The translations under genes were made by a program, and so were the position numbers. Below the pieces are notes generated by a model, which worked only from the letters and a program-made list of their open reading frames with translations, did no database searches and had not been told where the DNA came from. Below, piece by piece: positions 9,079 through 17,843 of a DNA stretch of 64,000 bases. How positions within the stretch are numbered: the stretch's first letter is position 1; each line of letters begins with the position of its first letter. The DNA is taken from assembly GCA_964461715.1 (NCBI GenBank), contig CAYWVR010000001.1, forward strand, positions 93,063-157,062, given 5' to 3'. This DNA comes from CAYWVR01 sp964461715. GTDB lineage: Bacteria > Planctomycetota > Phycisphaerae > FEN-1346.

Positions 9079-12000
9079 GGGTTTTCGCGCTGGCCGCCCT
9101 CCTCGCCCTGGCCGTCTCGGCCCTCGCCGCGGAGCCCGAGGGCGGGGTCCTGATCCGCTACGGCGTCCCCCGGGACGCCCTTGTCACGATCAACGTGACC
9201 CGGCCCGACGGATGGGTCGTCCGCGAGCTGGTCGTCGCCCGGCCCCACAAGGCGGGCCTGCACGAGGCCTTCTGGGACGGTCGCGACAACCTCGGCCGCA
9301 TCCTCCCGCCCGGCGAGTACCGGTGGCGGATGCTCCATCACCCGGGCTTGGCGTGGCCGCACCTCGTGAGTTTCGGCAACAGCGGCACGCCCCCGTGGCG
9401 GACGGCCGACGGGACGGGCGGATGGGGCGGCAACCACGGCCAGCCCGTGGCCGTCCGGGCCGATTCGAGCGGCGTGTACCTGGGCTGGTCCTCGACGGAA
9501 GGGCCCGCGGCCCTCATGAAACGCACGCCCGACGCCTCTCGGGCCCTCTGGGGACGGGCCGAGTTCGGCGATTTCGGGGGCGTCACCCGCCTCGCCGGCG
9601 ACGGCGAGCACATCTTTGCCGCCCGGCCGGACATGCTCTGGAAGCTCGATCCGACCACCGGCGAGACGGTCGCCGAGGTCCCCCTGGCCGATACGAAGCC
9701 GCCCCCGGACGCCGAGCCGCTCTTGGCCGACCCGACGGACATCTCCCACACGTTCCGCCCTCGGCCGGGCAAGGAGGCCATGATCTGGGGTCTGGCGGCC
9801 GGAAACGGGCACGTTTACGTCTCAAACCCCTGGCAAGACCGCATCGACGTCTTCGACGCGGCGACGCTGACGCCCCGGCCCGAGCGGGCCGTCTCCGTGC
9901 CCCGGCCGCGCGGCCTGGCGATGGGGCCGGAAGGGGTGCTTCTGGCCGTCAGCGAGGGCCGCGTCCTCGCCGTGGACCTCGAGACGCGACAGGCCAAGCC
10001 GCTCGTCGCCGAGGGCCTCGACGCCCCCTTCGACGTCGCCCGGGCCCCGGATGGTAGCCTTCTCGTCACGGACTGCGGCACGCACCAGATCAAGCGTTTC
10101 TCGGCTCGGGGGAAGCTTCTGTCGACCTTTGGAGGTGAGGGCGGGGGCCGCGACCTGACCGAGGGCGGCCCGTTCGTGGCCGAGGACTTCCGCTACCCCG
10201 TGGCCGTCGCCGCCGCCTCCGACGGGAAGCTTTGGGTGGCCGAGGACATGATCCCGAAACGGATCGCCCGCCTCTCGCCCGAGGGCCGGGTCCTGTATCA
10301 GGGCTTCGGATCGGTCAACTATGCCGCGACCGTCGCTCCGAACCCGAAAGACCCGTCGGAGGTCTTCTCGACGATGTGGGGCCTCTTCAGCGCCCGCATC
10401 GACCCGTCCGAGGGCACGTGGCGGATGGGCCGCATCCTCCGCCGCCGCTGGGGCGAGGGCGGACCGGGCGTCCTGGAGGGGGCCCGCATGGACACCAAGC
10501 CCCATCGCCTGATCCCGCGCGGCGAGGCCCTGTATCTCTGGAGCGGCCGGGCACTCTATCGTGTGGAGGCGGACCACCTGAAGCCCATGATGTGGTTTCG
10601 GCCCCGCCTGCTCGATGCACGGCCCAACGGCATCGACGTCGACTTCCCGGAGCCCGCCCGGAGCCGCCTGCTGGCCCTCCAGGCGGAGCGCGGGCTCGGG
10701 GGCCGGGGCTCACGCAGCCACGTCATCCTCTGGACCGACGAGAACGACGACGCGGCCGTCCAGGCCGAGGAAGTCCGTTTCCATGCCCTGCCGGAAGCCA
10801 TGGGCCGCCTCCACTTCGGCTCGCGGGACATGGCCGACGACCTGGCCCTGGTGACCGTCGGGGCCGTCTGGCGGCCCTATGAGCTGACGCCGGGCGGCGT
10901 GCCTCTCTATCGGCCGGAGGAGATCGAGGCGGCCTCGGAGGCCGACCGCTTGCGGCCTTTTGCCGGGGAATCGCCCCACCGGGGACGGGACGGGGGATTC
11001 TACGCCCTCATTAACCGCCATAATCCCACCCTCCCGTTCGGCCAGGGCTTCTGGTCCAAGCGCGACAGCGAGAACTACGTCGTCGGCTTCGGCCCCGACT
11101 GGATCGTTCGCTGGGCCGTCGGCCGTCATGCCGTCGGTAAGGCCGACCGCCCCGGCGAAATCTACCACCTCCACCACATCGCGGGCGAGGCCGCCGGCTG
11201 CGTCTTCGCCGTCGATGTTGAGGGCGGTACGCACGTGGTGCACCGCGACGGGCTCTACGTCCAGCGGCTGCTCCGAGACCCTCGGACCGACCGGGAGCGC
11301 GGTCCGGATCGCATCGATTGCGAGAACTTCTCGGGCGCGGTCTTTACGGACCCGGAAACGGGAAGAGTGACGTACTACGCCTCGGACACGGGTGCCAGCC
11401 ACGTTTTCGAGGTTCGCGGCCTCGATGAGATCAGGGTCACGGAGCCGCAGCCCGTGACGCTCGAGGCCCCGAGAATCGGCCTCGCCGCCCGGGCTGCTCG
11501 CGAGCTGGAGGTCTACTCGATTCGCCGCGTCCCGCCGGGGGCGGCGGTTGAAGCGCGGCACGGGCTTCTGCCGACCTCCAGCATCGACTGGTCGCGCGAC
11601 GTCCCCGCCGCCGCGATCCATCGTAACGGCGTCCCGGCGGCCGAGATTCGCATGCTTTACGACGATACGATGCTCTACGTCCACGCGCACGTGCTCTCGG
11701 AGACGCCCTTCGAGAACCGCCGCCTCGAAGGGACCGAGGTCTTCGACGTCCAGCGGGCCGGCCATACGGTCGAGGTCCTCCTCGGGTGCGACAGCCGGGC
11801 CTCCGCCAGGCGCACGGAGCCCGTCCGGGGGGATATGCGGCTCGTTTTCGGGCAGGTGGTAGGCAAGGGCGAGGGGGCCGTCGTCATGCAGCCTGTGGCG
11901 GATTTGGAGAGCGAGATGCCCGTCGCACGACGCTATGAGGGGGCCCCGAACCGCACGCTGCGGCACGTGGGATGGTTTTCCGGGGCCCAGGCGCGGGTCG

Positions 12001-12401
12001 ACCGGCCCATTCAGGGCAATGGCTACGTCCTCCAGATGGCCATTCCTCTGGTCCGGCTCGAGTCGCTGGCCCGGCCGGCCCCGAAGGACGACATCGTCGA
12101 CCTCGTCGAGGGGCTCCTGGAGGCCGAGGAGACCGCCGATCGTCTCCTTCCCGGCGAGGAGGCCGATTTGGCCACGCGAGGCACCCCCGACCCGAGGAAC
12201 GTGCCCGGGCGCAAGATCCGCTTCGACGTGGGCGTGACGTGGGTCGGCGCGAACGGGAGCCGCGAGAAGGCCTTCTGGATGGGCCGCCACGCCGAATCCG
12301 CCTCCACCGGAGGCCTTGCCGCCGAGGCTTGGCTCTACCCCTTGGCATGGGGCTGGGCGAAGTTCGAGCACCGCACCAGCGCCCCCGGCGACGGAGAGTA
12401 G
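9075..12401 (+). CDS. Large secreted beta-propeller protein with sugar-binding-like C-terminus
   Basis: 1108 residues starting at ATG 9075 inside the stop of the isomerase gene. Signal peptide MRVFALAALLALAVSALA-AE. Residues about 20-105 form an Ig-like FlgD-type module (FWDGRDNLGRILPPGEYRWR). From about 120 to 620 there are repeated blades reminiscent of NHL/propeller repeats, such as ARAPDGSLLVTDCGTHQIKR and ASDGKLWVAEDMIPKRIARL. The C-terminal quarter (about 850-1100) looks like a CBM9/DOMON-type sandwich: YDDTMLYVHAHVLSETPFEN, then EVLLGCDSRA. No catalytic residues are obvious. A periplasmic or surface glycan-related role is inferred from coupling to the isomerase. It converges on the ABC-F gene. 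Confidence 0.8.
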   Translation: MRVFALAALLALAVSALAAEPEGGVLIRYGVPRDALVTINVTRPDGWVVRELVVARPHKAGLHEAFWDGRDNLGRILPPGEYRWRMLHHPGLAWPHLVSFGNSGTPPWRTADGTGGWGGNHGQPVAVRADSSGVYLGWSSTEGPAALMKRTPDASRALWGRAEFGDFGGVTRLAGDGEHIFAARPDMLWKLDPTTGETVAEVPLADTKPPPDAEPLLADPTDISHTFRPRPGKEAMIWGLAAGNGHVYVSNPWQDRIDVFDAATLTPRPERAVSVPRPRGLAMGPEGVLLAVSEGRVLAVDLETRQAKPLVAEGLDAPFDVARAPDGSLLVTDCGTHQIKRFSARGKLLSTFGGEGGGRDLTEGGPFVAEDFRYPVAVAAASDGKLWVAEDMIPKRIARLSPEGRVLYQGFGSVNYAATVAPNPKDPSEVFSTMWGLFSARIDPSEGTWRMGRILRRRWGEGGPGVLEGARMDTKPHRLIPRGEALYLWSGRALYRVEADHLKPMMWFRPRLLDARPNGIDVDFPEPARSRLLALQAERGLGGRGSRSHVILWTDENDDAAVQAEEVRFHALPEAMGRLHFGSRDMADDLALVTVGAVWRPYELTPGGVPLYRPEEIEAASEADRLRPFAGESPHRGRDGGFYALINRHNPTLPFGQGFWSKRDSENYVVGFGPDWIVRWAVGRHAVGKADRPGEIYHLHHIAGEAAGCVFAVDVEGGTHVVHRDGLYVQRLLRDPRTDRERGPDRIDCENFSGAVFTDPETGRVTYYASDTGASHVFEVRGLDEIRVTEPQPVTLEAPRIGLAARAARELEVYSIRRVPPGAAVEARHGLLPTSSIDWSRDVPAAAIHRNGVPAAEIRMLYDDTMLYVHAHVLSETPFENRRLEGTEVFDVQRAGHTVEVLLGCDSRASARRTEPVRGDMRLVFGQVVGKGEGAVVMQPVADLESEMPVARRYEGAPNRTLRHVGWFSGAQARVDRPIQGNGYVLQMAIPLVRLESLARPAPKDDIVDLVEGLLEAEETADRLLPGEEADLATRGTPDPRNVPGRKIRFDVGVTWVGANGSREKAFWMGRHAESASTGGLAAEAWLYPLAWGWAKFEHRTSAPGDGE

Positions 12402-12436
12402 GGCCCTCCAGAGGCCCCTACGAGGCCTTTCGCGGC

Positions 12437-14347
12437 CTACTCCAGTTCCGTCCCGACCTCTTCCCACTCCCGCCAGAGTGCCTGGAGGCGCTCATCGCCG
12501 GAGGCATACTCGGCCCCGAGGGCGGCGACGCGGTCGGTGTCGGCGGCCTCGCCGGCCTGTGTGATGGCCTCGGAAAGCCGTTCGAGGTCGGCTTCGAGGG
12601 CCGTGATTTCGGCCTCCAGGGCCGCATGGCGTTCCCTCAGGCGTTCGATGCGGGTTTCGCGGCGGCGCCTTTCGCGGATGGCCGCCCGACGCTCGGCTTC
12701 GCGGCGGGCCTTGGCCTCGCGGGAGGGGCCCTTCGAGGAGGCGGCGGCCTCGCGCCGCCCCCCCCTCCATCGTACGTATGCGTCCCAGGACCCCAAGATG
12801 TCGTGCACCGACCCGTCCTCCAGGGCCCAGACCCGCGTCGCCACGGCCTGGATCAGGAACCGGTCGTGGCTGACGAAGAGCACCGTCCCGTCGAACCCGC
12901 GGAGGGCCTCCTCCAGCACCTCCACGCTGGGGATATCCAGGTGATTCGTCGGTTCGTCCAGGGCCAGCAGCGTCGCCTTCTGGGCCGCCAGCCGCGCCAG
13001 CACCACGCGGCTCTGCTGGCCTCCGGAGAGGTTCCGGACGGGTTTCAGGGCCTCTTCGCCCGCCAGGAGCACCGATCCCAGCAGCGTCCGGGCCGCCTCC
13101 ACCGTCAGGCCCGGCGCGCCCGCCCGGACCGCCTCGACGGCCGAATCCGCCGCATCCAGCTCCCCGCGGTCCTGCGAAAGGTACCCCACCGCCACGCCCG
13201 CCCCGTGCTCCACGTGCCCCGAAAGCGGTCTCAGCATGCCCAGAAGCGTCTTCAGCAGCGTCGTCTTTCCGCTCCCGTTCGCCCCCACGATGGCGACCCG
13301 CTCGCCCCGCGTCACCTCCAACCGCTCGGCCCGCACCAGGGGCTCCTCGTACCCCGCCGCCAGGTCCGTCGCCCCCAACATCTTGTCCCCGGTCCGCCGG
13401 GCGGGCACAAGATGGAGGTGGATGTCGTCGTGTCGCGGAGGGCGGGGCATGGCCTCCTCACGCAGGAACCGTTCGAGTTGCGTGCGGCGGCTCTGGGCCT
13501 GCGTGGGGTTGGCCCCGGCGATGTTGCGGCGGATGAAGTCCTCGGTCCTGGCGATATGGGCCTGCTGGGCCTCCCAGCGGCGTATCCGTTCCTTGTGGCG
13601 GACCTCCCGTTGCTCCAAATACGCCGCATACCCGCCCCGATAGGCCTCCAGGCCCCCAAACGCCACTTCCCACGTCCGCGTCGTCGTCCGGTCGAGGAAG
13701 TACCGATCGTGGCTGACGATCACCATGGCCCCGCCGGCGGTCCCCAGCCACCCTTCCAGCCACTCCACCGCTTCCAGGTCCAGATGGTTCGTCGGCTCGT
13801 CCAGAAGCAGTAGGTCCGGCCCCTCCACCAGCAGCCGCGCCAGGTACGCCCGCGTCCGCTGGCCCCCCGACAAACGGGCCAGAGGACGGTCCCAGAGCCC
13901 CTTCTCGAACCCGAGGCCCGTCAGGACCTGCTCGATCCTCCGCCGGTAGTCGTAGCCGCCCAAATGTTCGAATTCGGCCTGCAAACGCCCGTAACGCGCC
14001 AATCGAGCCGCATCCCCGTCCCCCAGCTCCCCCGCCAGCCGCTCCAGCTCGCGCTCCCGCCGCTGCAGGTCCGCGAAGACCCCCCGCAGCACCCCCGCCA
14101 GCGTCGTCCCCTCCAAGGGCGGCGACTCCTGCGGGAGGTACCCCACGACGAGCCCCGCGGTCCGGTGCACGGACCCGTAAGTTGGTTCCAGATCGCCACT
14201 TATGAGTCGAAGGAGCGTCGTCTTGCCCTCGCCGTTTCGGCCCACGAGGCCCACCCGATCCCGCTCCCCCACCGCGAACGAAATGCCCGCGAGGACCGGC
14301 CGCCGGGCGTAGAGGTGCGTGACGTTCTCTCCGATGACGAGCGACAT
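12437..14347 (-). CDS. ABC-F family ATP-binding protein
   Basis: 636 residues with two complete ABC ATPase domains and no membrane segment, the ABC-F layout. Domain 1: Walker A GRNGEGKTT (36-44), signature LSGGQRTRAYLA, Walker B LLLLDEPTNHLD. Domain 2: GANGSGKTT, LSGGQQSRVVLA, LLALDEPTNHLD. The linker between them (about 235-300) is the P-site-interaction region and contains QAQSRRTQLERF. A charged C-terminal coiled coil (about 560-630) is present. Family members bind the ribosomal E site and act on translation or antibiotic protection. The start at 14347 (MSLVIGENVT) is set by homology to the family N-terminus; the frame continues upstream to 14440 through a 23-bp tandem repeat. No clear ribosome-binding site is seen. 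Confidence 0.93.
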   Translation of the reverse strand: MSLVIGENVTHLYARRPVLAGISFAVGERDRVGLVGRNGEGKTTLLRLISGDLEPTYGSVHRTAGLVVGYLPQESPPLEGTTLAGVLRGVFADLQRRERELERLAGELGDGDAARLARYGRLQAEFEHLGGYDYRRRIEQVLTGLGFEKGLWDRPLARLSGGQRTRAYLARLLVEGPDLLLLDEPTNHLDLEAVEWLEGWLGTAGGAMVIVSHDRYFLDRTTTRTWEVAFGGLEAYRGGYAAYLEQREVRHKERIRRWEAQQAHIARTEDFIRRNIAGANPTQAQSRRTQLERFLREEAMPRPPRHDDIHLHLVPARRTGDKMLGATDLAAGYEEPLVRAERLEVTRGERVAIVGANGSGKTTLLKTLLGMLRPLSGHVEHGAGVAVGYLSQDRGELDAADSAVEAVRAGAPGLTVEAARTLLGSVLLAGEEALKPVRNLSGGQQSRVVLARLAAQKATLLALDEPTNHLDIPSVEVLEEALRGFDGTVLFVSHDRFLIQAVATRVWALEDGSVHDILGSWDAYVRWRGGRREAAASSKGPSREAKARREAERRAAIRERRRRETRIERLRERHAALEAEITALEADLERLSEAITQAGEAADTDRVAALGAEYASGDERLQALWREWEEVGTELE

Positions 14348-14865
14348 GGCCCGAAGGATACGGTCCGGCCCGCCCGATGTCCATGCCCCATCGGGCGGCC
14401 TCGTCCGCGTTGCCCATCTGCCACGCGACGCGTTGCCCATCTGCCACGCGAGGCGTTTCCCGAAGTCAACGCGCGGTCGTGATCGCGATTCGCAGCGCGA
14501 TACTTGATCGACGGGAAACGCGGACCTTCCACCCCCAACATATGGGGGGCGCCCAACTGCGCGGCGGGGCCTACTCTGGGTATCGGTTTCGATGCTCAGG
14601 TGTACGTGTGGCGGGATTCGTGAAACGTTTTATCCCTAAGCGACACACTTTTCGCGACTTTTTGGGGGGTACCGGGGGGGTAAGCGGGGGTGAAGCGGGT
14701 ACTTCTTGCACGTTTTCGGGGGTTTGTGACGACGAACTTGGGCGTGCGCGGCGTTGCCGTGTCGCGGAGGCGTAAGGGGTTTCCGTGAGGGCGGCCACAA
14801 GGTCGAAGGTCGCGTCCTTCCCCTGGACAGCTCGCCTCGCCGGACGGATGAGACCTCGACGGATC
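14348..14865. other. Non-coding spacer upstream of the ABC-F gene
   Basis: No gene is supported here. The stretch holds a perfect 23-bp tandem repeat (14406-14451) and a locally less GC-rich portion (14560-14720) with G7 and G6 tracts around the GGTACC at 14667. It must contain the ABC-F promoter. A 75-codon minus frame at 14571-14798 (ending in HRNRYPE) has a proline-rich, non-globular translation and no homology I recognise, so it is not called. Confidence 0.5.
14406..14451. repeat. Perfect 23-bp tandem duplication
   Basis: Two identical adjacent copies, 14406-14428 and 14429-14451, each built on CGCGTTGCCCATCTGCCACG followed by CGA. They lie 59-104 bp upstream of the ABC-F start codon. 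A diverged third partial copy may follow (GGCGTTTCCCGAAG). Confidence 0.9.
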
Positions 14866-15024
14866 GAGGGCGCCGGCGAACGTCAGGTTGTGCGCCGCGC
14901 CTTACGACCAGAGCACATCGACGCTGCCGGGCTCAAGGGGGAGGTCCTCGAAGTCGCAGGCGAGCGGATGAATGCGGTCCGCCAGGCCGCGAGCCCGGGC
15001 CGCATCCATGGCCCGTCGCGACCC
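14866..15024 (-). pseudogene. SAM-dependent methyltransferase remnant with nonsense codon
   Basis: Reading minus from 15024, the frame gives ARARGLADRIHPLACDFEDL then PLEPGSVDVLWS, a stop (TAA, 14904-14902), and GAAHNLTFAGAL in the same frame. This matches class I methyltransferase text of the form D-x-LPF-x-GSFDLIWSEGAxYNxGFExAL, with the stop exactly at the conserved Glu of WSEGA. A single G to T change from GAA would produce it. The SAM-binding N-terminus and the C-terminal half are absent, so only about 50 residues of the family remain. It lies just downstream of the TPR gene on the same strand. Confidence 0.62.
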
Positions 15025-15059
15025 TCACCGCATCCCTCTTCCGTCCAGGGCGAGGGGGC

Positions 15060-17279
15060 CTATCGCTGCCGCACGCCGCGAATGCGCGCGGCGCGCTGTT
15101 CGAGCGGTTGGGCGGCGGCGGGGCGTTGGGTGGCCCGGTAGAGGCCCGCGAGGTTCTCGGCGGCGGCGGCGGTGTCGGGATGGTCGGGGCCGAGGGTCGT
15201 CTCCTGGATTCCCAAGGCCCGCTTGAAGAGCGGCTCGGCCTCGGCGTAGCGCGCCTGGTTGCTATAGAGATACGCCAGATTATTGAGGCTTGCCGCGACG
15301 TCCGGGTGGTCCGCGCCGAATGTCGCCTTTCGGACCGCCAGGGCCCGCTCCAAGAGCGGCTCGGCCTCCTCGAAGCGTCCCTGGATGCGGTAGAGGCCCC
15401 CAAGGTTCGAGAGGCTCGTCGCGACGTCGGGATGGTCGGGCCCGAGGGACGTCTCGCGAATCTTGAGGGCCCTGTCCAGGAGCGGCTCGGCCTCGGCCCA
15501 TCGGCCCTGCTGCCGGTAGACGCGGGCCAGGCTGTCGAGGGCGGCGGCGGTCCGGGGATGGTCTTTCGCTCGGCGGCCGTTCCCGATGGCCAGGGCCCGC
15601 CGGAGCATCGTCTCGGCCTGCCCGGTGCGGCCGGCGGCGGCATGGGCGAGGGCGAGGTTGTTGAGACTGGTCGCGACGTCCGGATGATTCCGCCCGAGGG
15701 CCTTCTCCTGGATCGCCACGGCCCGCTCCAGGAGCGGCAGGGCGGCCTCCTCCTCGCCCCGGCTGCGGTGCAGGGCGGCGAGGTGGTTGAGGGTGGCGGC
15801 GAGGTCGGGGTGCTGTCGCCCGAGGGCCGTCTCCTGGATCGCGAGGGCCCGGGCGTAGAGGGGCGCGGCCTCGTCGAACCGGCCCTGCGTCCGATGATAA
15901 CCCGCCAGGTTCACGAGGGCGGCGGCGAGGTCCGGGTGATCGGGCCCGAGCGACCGTTCCCACACGCCGAGGGCCCGTCGGTACAGCCGCCCCGCCTCGT
16001 CGTAGCGGCCCCGCGTGTCGTGGAGCAGGGCGAGGTTGTTGAGGGACGCGGCGACGTCGGGGTGGTTGGGCCCGAGGGCTTTCTCGCGGATCGCCAGGGC
16101 CCGGCGGTACAGCGACTCCGCCTCGTCGTAGCGGCCGGCGTCGAGATGCAGCCCCGCCAGATTATTCAGGCCGCACGCCATCGTCGGGTGGTCCGGCCCG
16201 AGCTTCGATTCCCAGACCTGGAGGGCCCGTTCGTAGAGGGGCCCCGCCCGTTCGTCCTGGCCGCGCGCCGCGTAGAGGCGGCCAAGGTTGTTGACGCCGG
16301 CGGCGACGTCGGGATGGTCGGGCCCGAGGGTCCGCTCCCAGATTCGGACGGCCCGTTCGTAGAGCGGCTCCGCCTCGGCGTACTTGCCGCGCATGTCGTG
16401 GAGGAAGGCGAGGTTGTTGAGGGCGACGGCGGTGTCGGGATGGTCGGGTCCGAGCTTCGCCTCGCGGATGGCGAGGGCCCGGCGAAGGAGCGGCTCGGCC
16501 TCGTCGTAGCGTCCCTGCGTGCGGTGGAGCAGGGCAAGATTGTTCAGGGCCGTCGCCACGTCGGGGTGATCGGGCCCGAGGGCCTTCTCCCATATTTCGA
16601 GGGCTTCCCCATAGAGCCGCTCGGCCTCGTCGTAGCGTCCCCGGCTCCGGTGGAGCTCGGCGAGGTTGTTGAGGCCCCGGGCGGTGGTGGGGCGCGGCGG
16701 GCCGCCCCCGTTCTTCTTCAGCTCGAGGGAGCGGGCGTAAAGCTCCGCGGCCTTCTCGTTTCGGCCGCGGCTTCGGTAGAGGGCGGCAAGGTTGTTGAGG
16801 CACGTGGCCAGCGCCCGCGGCGCGCACCCGTCGGTCTCGCAGATTTCCCGCGACCGGCGGTAGAGCGGCTCGGCCTCCTCGAGCTTGCCCTGATGGTGAT
16901 AGAGAATCGCAAGGTTATTGAGACTCGTCGCCACGTCGGGGTGCTTCGGCCCGAAGTGCCGCTCGCGGATCTCGAGCGCGCGGCGGTAATGCGGCTCGGC
17001 CCGGCGATAATCGCCGCGCGCCCGGCAGAGGCGGGCGACGTGGTTGTGGCTGGTGGCGGCGTCGGGGTGGTCTCGTCCGACGGTCCGCTCCGCGAGGTCG
17101 AGGGCCCGTTTCGCGACGTCCAGGGCCCGGTCGGTCTCGCCCGCGCGGCTGAGGCGGATCACCTCCCGGTTGAGCTCGATCCATTCGGGGCTCGTGCCGT
17201 CGGCCGGGGCTGCCGCAACGGCGCGGGCGAGGAACGTAAGGAACGCGAGAAGCGCGAGGAATCGTGCGAGGGCCTTCAT
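15060..17279 (-). CDS. Secreted kinesin-light-chain-type TPR protein, 16 repeats
   Basis: 739 residues. AAGGAGG lies 5 nt before ATG 17279, and the signal peptide is MKALARFLALLAFLTFLARA with cleavage near VAA-AP. From about residue 65 to the end there are 16 consecutive 42-residue TPR_10/TPR_12 repeats, consensus GPDHPDVATSLNNLALLHRT then QGRYDEAEPLYRRALAIREK. Repeats 2-4 are the most diverged, while 5-10 and 13-16 are close to consensus. Such arrays form a superhelical peptide-binding groove. The export signal places it in the periplasm. Both flanking spacers hold gene remnants, so the gene appears isolated. Partner unknown. Confidence 0.88.
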   Translation of the reverse strand: MKALARFLALLAFLTFLARAVAAAPADGTSPEWIELNREVIRLSRAGETDRALDVAKRALDLAERTVGRDHPDAATSHNHVARLCRARGDYRRAEPHYRRALEIRERHFGPKHPDVATSLNNLAILYHHQGKLEEAEPLYRRSREICETDGCAPRALATCLNNLAALYRSRGRNEKAAELYARSLELKKNGGGPPRPTTARGLNNLAELHRSRGRYDEAERLYGEALEIWEKALGPDHPDVATALNNLALLHRTQGRYDEAEPLLRRALAIREAKLGPDHPDTAVALNNLAFLHDMRGKYAEAEPLYERAVRIWERTLGPDHPDVAAGVNNLGRLYAARGQDERAGPLYERALQVWESKLGPDHPTMACGLNNLAGLHLDAGRYDEAESLYRRALAIREKALGPNHPDVAASLNNLALLHDTRGRYDEAGRLYRRALGVWERSLGPDHPDLAAALVNLAGYHRTQGRFDEAAPLYARALAIQETALGRQHPDLAATLNHLAALHRSRGEEEAALPLLERAVAIQEKALGRNHPDVATSLNNLALAHAAAGRTGQAETMLRRALAIGNGRRAKDHPRTAAALDSLARVYRQQGRWAEAEPLLDRALKIRETSLGPDHPDVATSLSNLGGLYRIQGRFEEAEPLLERALAVRKATFGADHPDVAASLNNLAYLYSNQARYAEAEPLFKRALGIQETTLGPDHPDTAAAAENLAGLYRATQRPAAAQPLEQRAARIRGVRQR

Positions 17280-17390
17280 GGCGTCCTCCTTCTCTAGTCT
17301 TCGTGCCGCCGCCGGCCGGGTCAAGGCGACCCCGTACGTTCCTCTCACCGTCCGGGGGTATCTCGACTACGCGAGACGGGGGGCTTAAGC

Positions 17391-17549
17391 GCGTTCGGCG
17401 GGAAGCGGGGGGCCGCCGCCGGGACGTGGCACTTCTGCCCGACGTGCGGCGGGCCGCTTTTCTGGAAGAGCGACACCGGCGCCCCGATCGACCTCCTCGC
17501 CGGCACCCTCGACGATCCGGGCGTCTACGGGGAGAAGGAGCAGCCGGGC
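17391..17549 (+). pseudogene. GFA/CENP-V-type zinc domain remnant
   Basis: The plus frame at 17391 reads GTWHFCPTCGGPLFWKSDTG followed by APIDLLAGTLDDP. This is the C-terminal half of the glutathione-dependent formaldehyde-activating (GFA) fold: the CPTCG zinc pair and the GTLDDP strand are characteristic. The N-terminal half with its CxCG zinc ligands is missing, no start codon or ribosome-binding site is present, and the sequence becomes low-complexity after QPGGGG. It is antisense to the 3' end of an open minus frame and lies 111 bp upstream of the TPR start. Confidence 0.5.
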
Positions 17550-17594
17550 GGCGGGGGGACCGCGGCAGGGCGGGACTTCGCATGGCGATGCGCG

Positions 17595-17841
17595 GGCGTC
17601 GTCGAAGGCGGCCTGGAAGGCGACGAAGCGGGCGTCGCAGACCTCGGCCGGCTCGCGCACGACCCTCCGCCCGGACGCCATCGGCGCGTGCCACGCCTCC
17701 GTCACGGCCCCGCACGGCAGGATGAAGGGTTCGCAGAGGACGAGCCGCGCCTCCGGCCGCTGCGTGCGCGTCCCGTCCCGCAGCACCCGGTAGACCTCTG
17801 CATATCGGTTCACTTCGACGCCGTTGCGCCGCCCCTCCTTC
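17595..17841 (-). pseudogene. SGNH/GDSL hydrolase C-terminal remnant
   Basis: The minus frame reads RRNGVEVNRYAEVYRVLRDG, then RLVLCEPFILPCGAVTEAWH and RFVAFQAAFDDA, which resembles the central and C-terminal part of planctomycete GDSL/SGNH lipases (RLVLCEPF...PCG...VPFQAAFD). The N-terminal GDS block and the C-terminal catalytic DxxH are both absent, and the translation past DDA is unrelated. The homology starts within a few bases of the DUF362 stop codon, so the N-terminal part appears to have been deleted. Confidence 0.55.
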
Positions 17842-17843
17842 GC

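Noticed and set aside
10710..12467. 585-codon minus-strand open frame
   Set aside because: Antisense shadow of the propeller protein, which has a signal peptide and coupled start; the shadow has neither.
14571..14798. 75-codon minus frame in the ABC-F spacer
   Set aside because: Proline- and Lys-rich non-globular translation, no ribosome-binding site and no family resemblance. The part nearest the methyltransferase remnant does not continue that homology.
15060..17279. Regularly spaced repeats resembling a CRISPR array
   Set aside because: The period is 126 bp, in frame, and encodes a 42-residue TPR consensus; no constant direct repeat with unique spacers.
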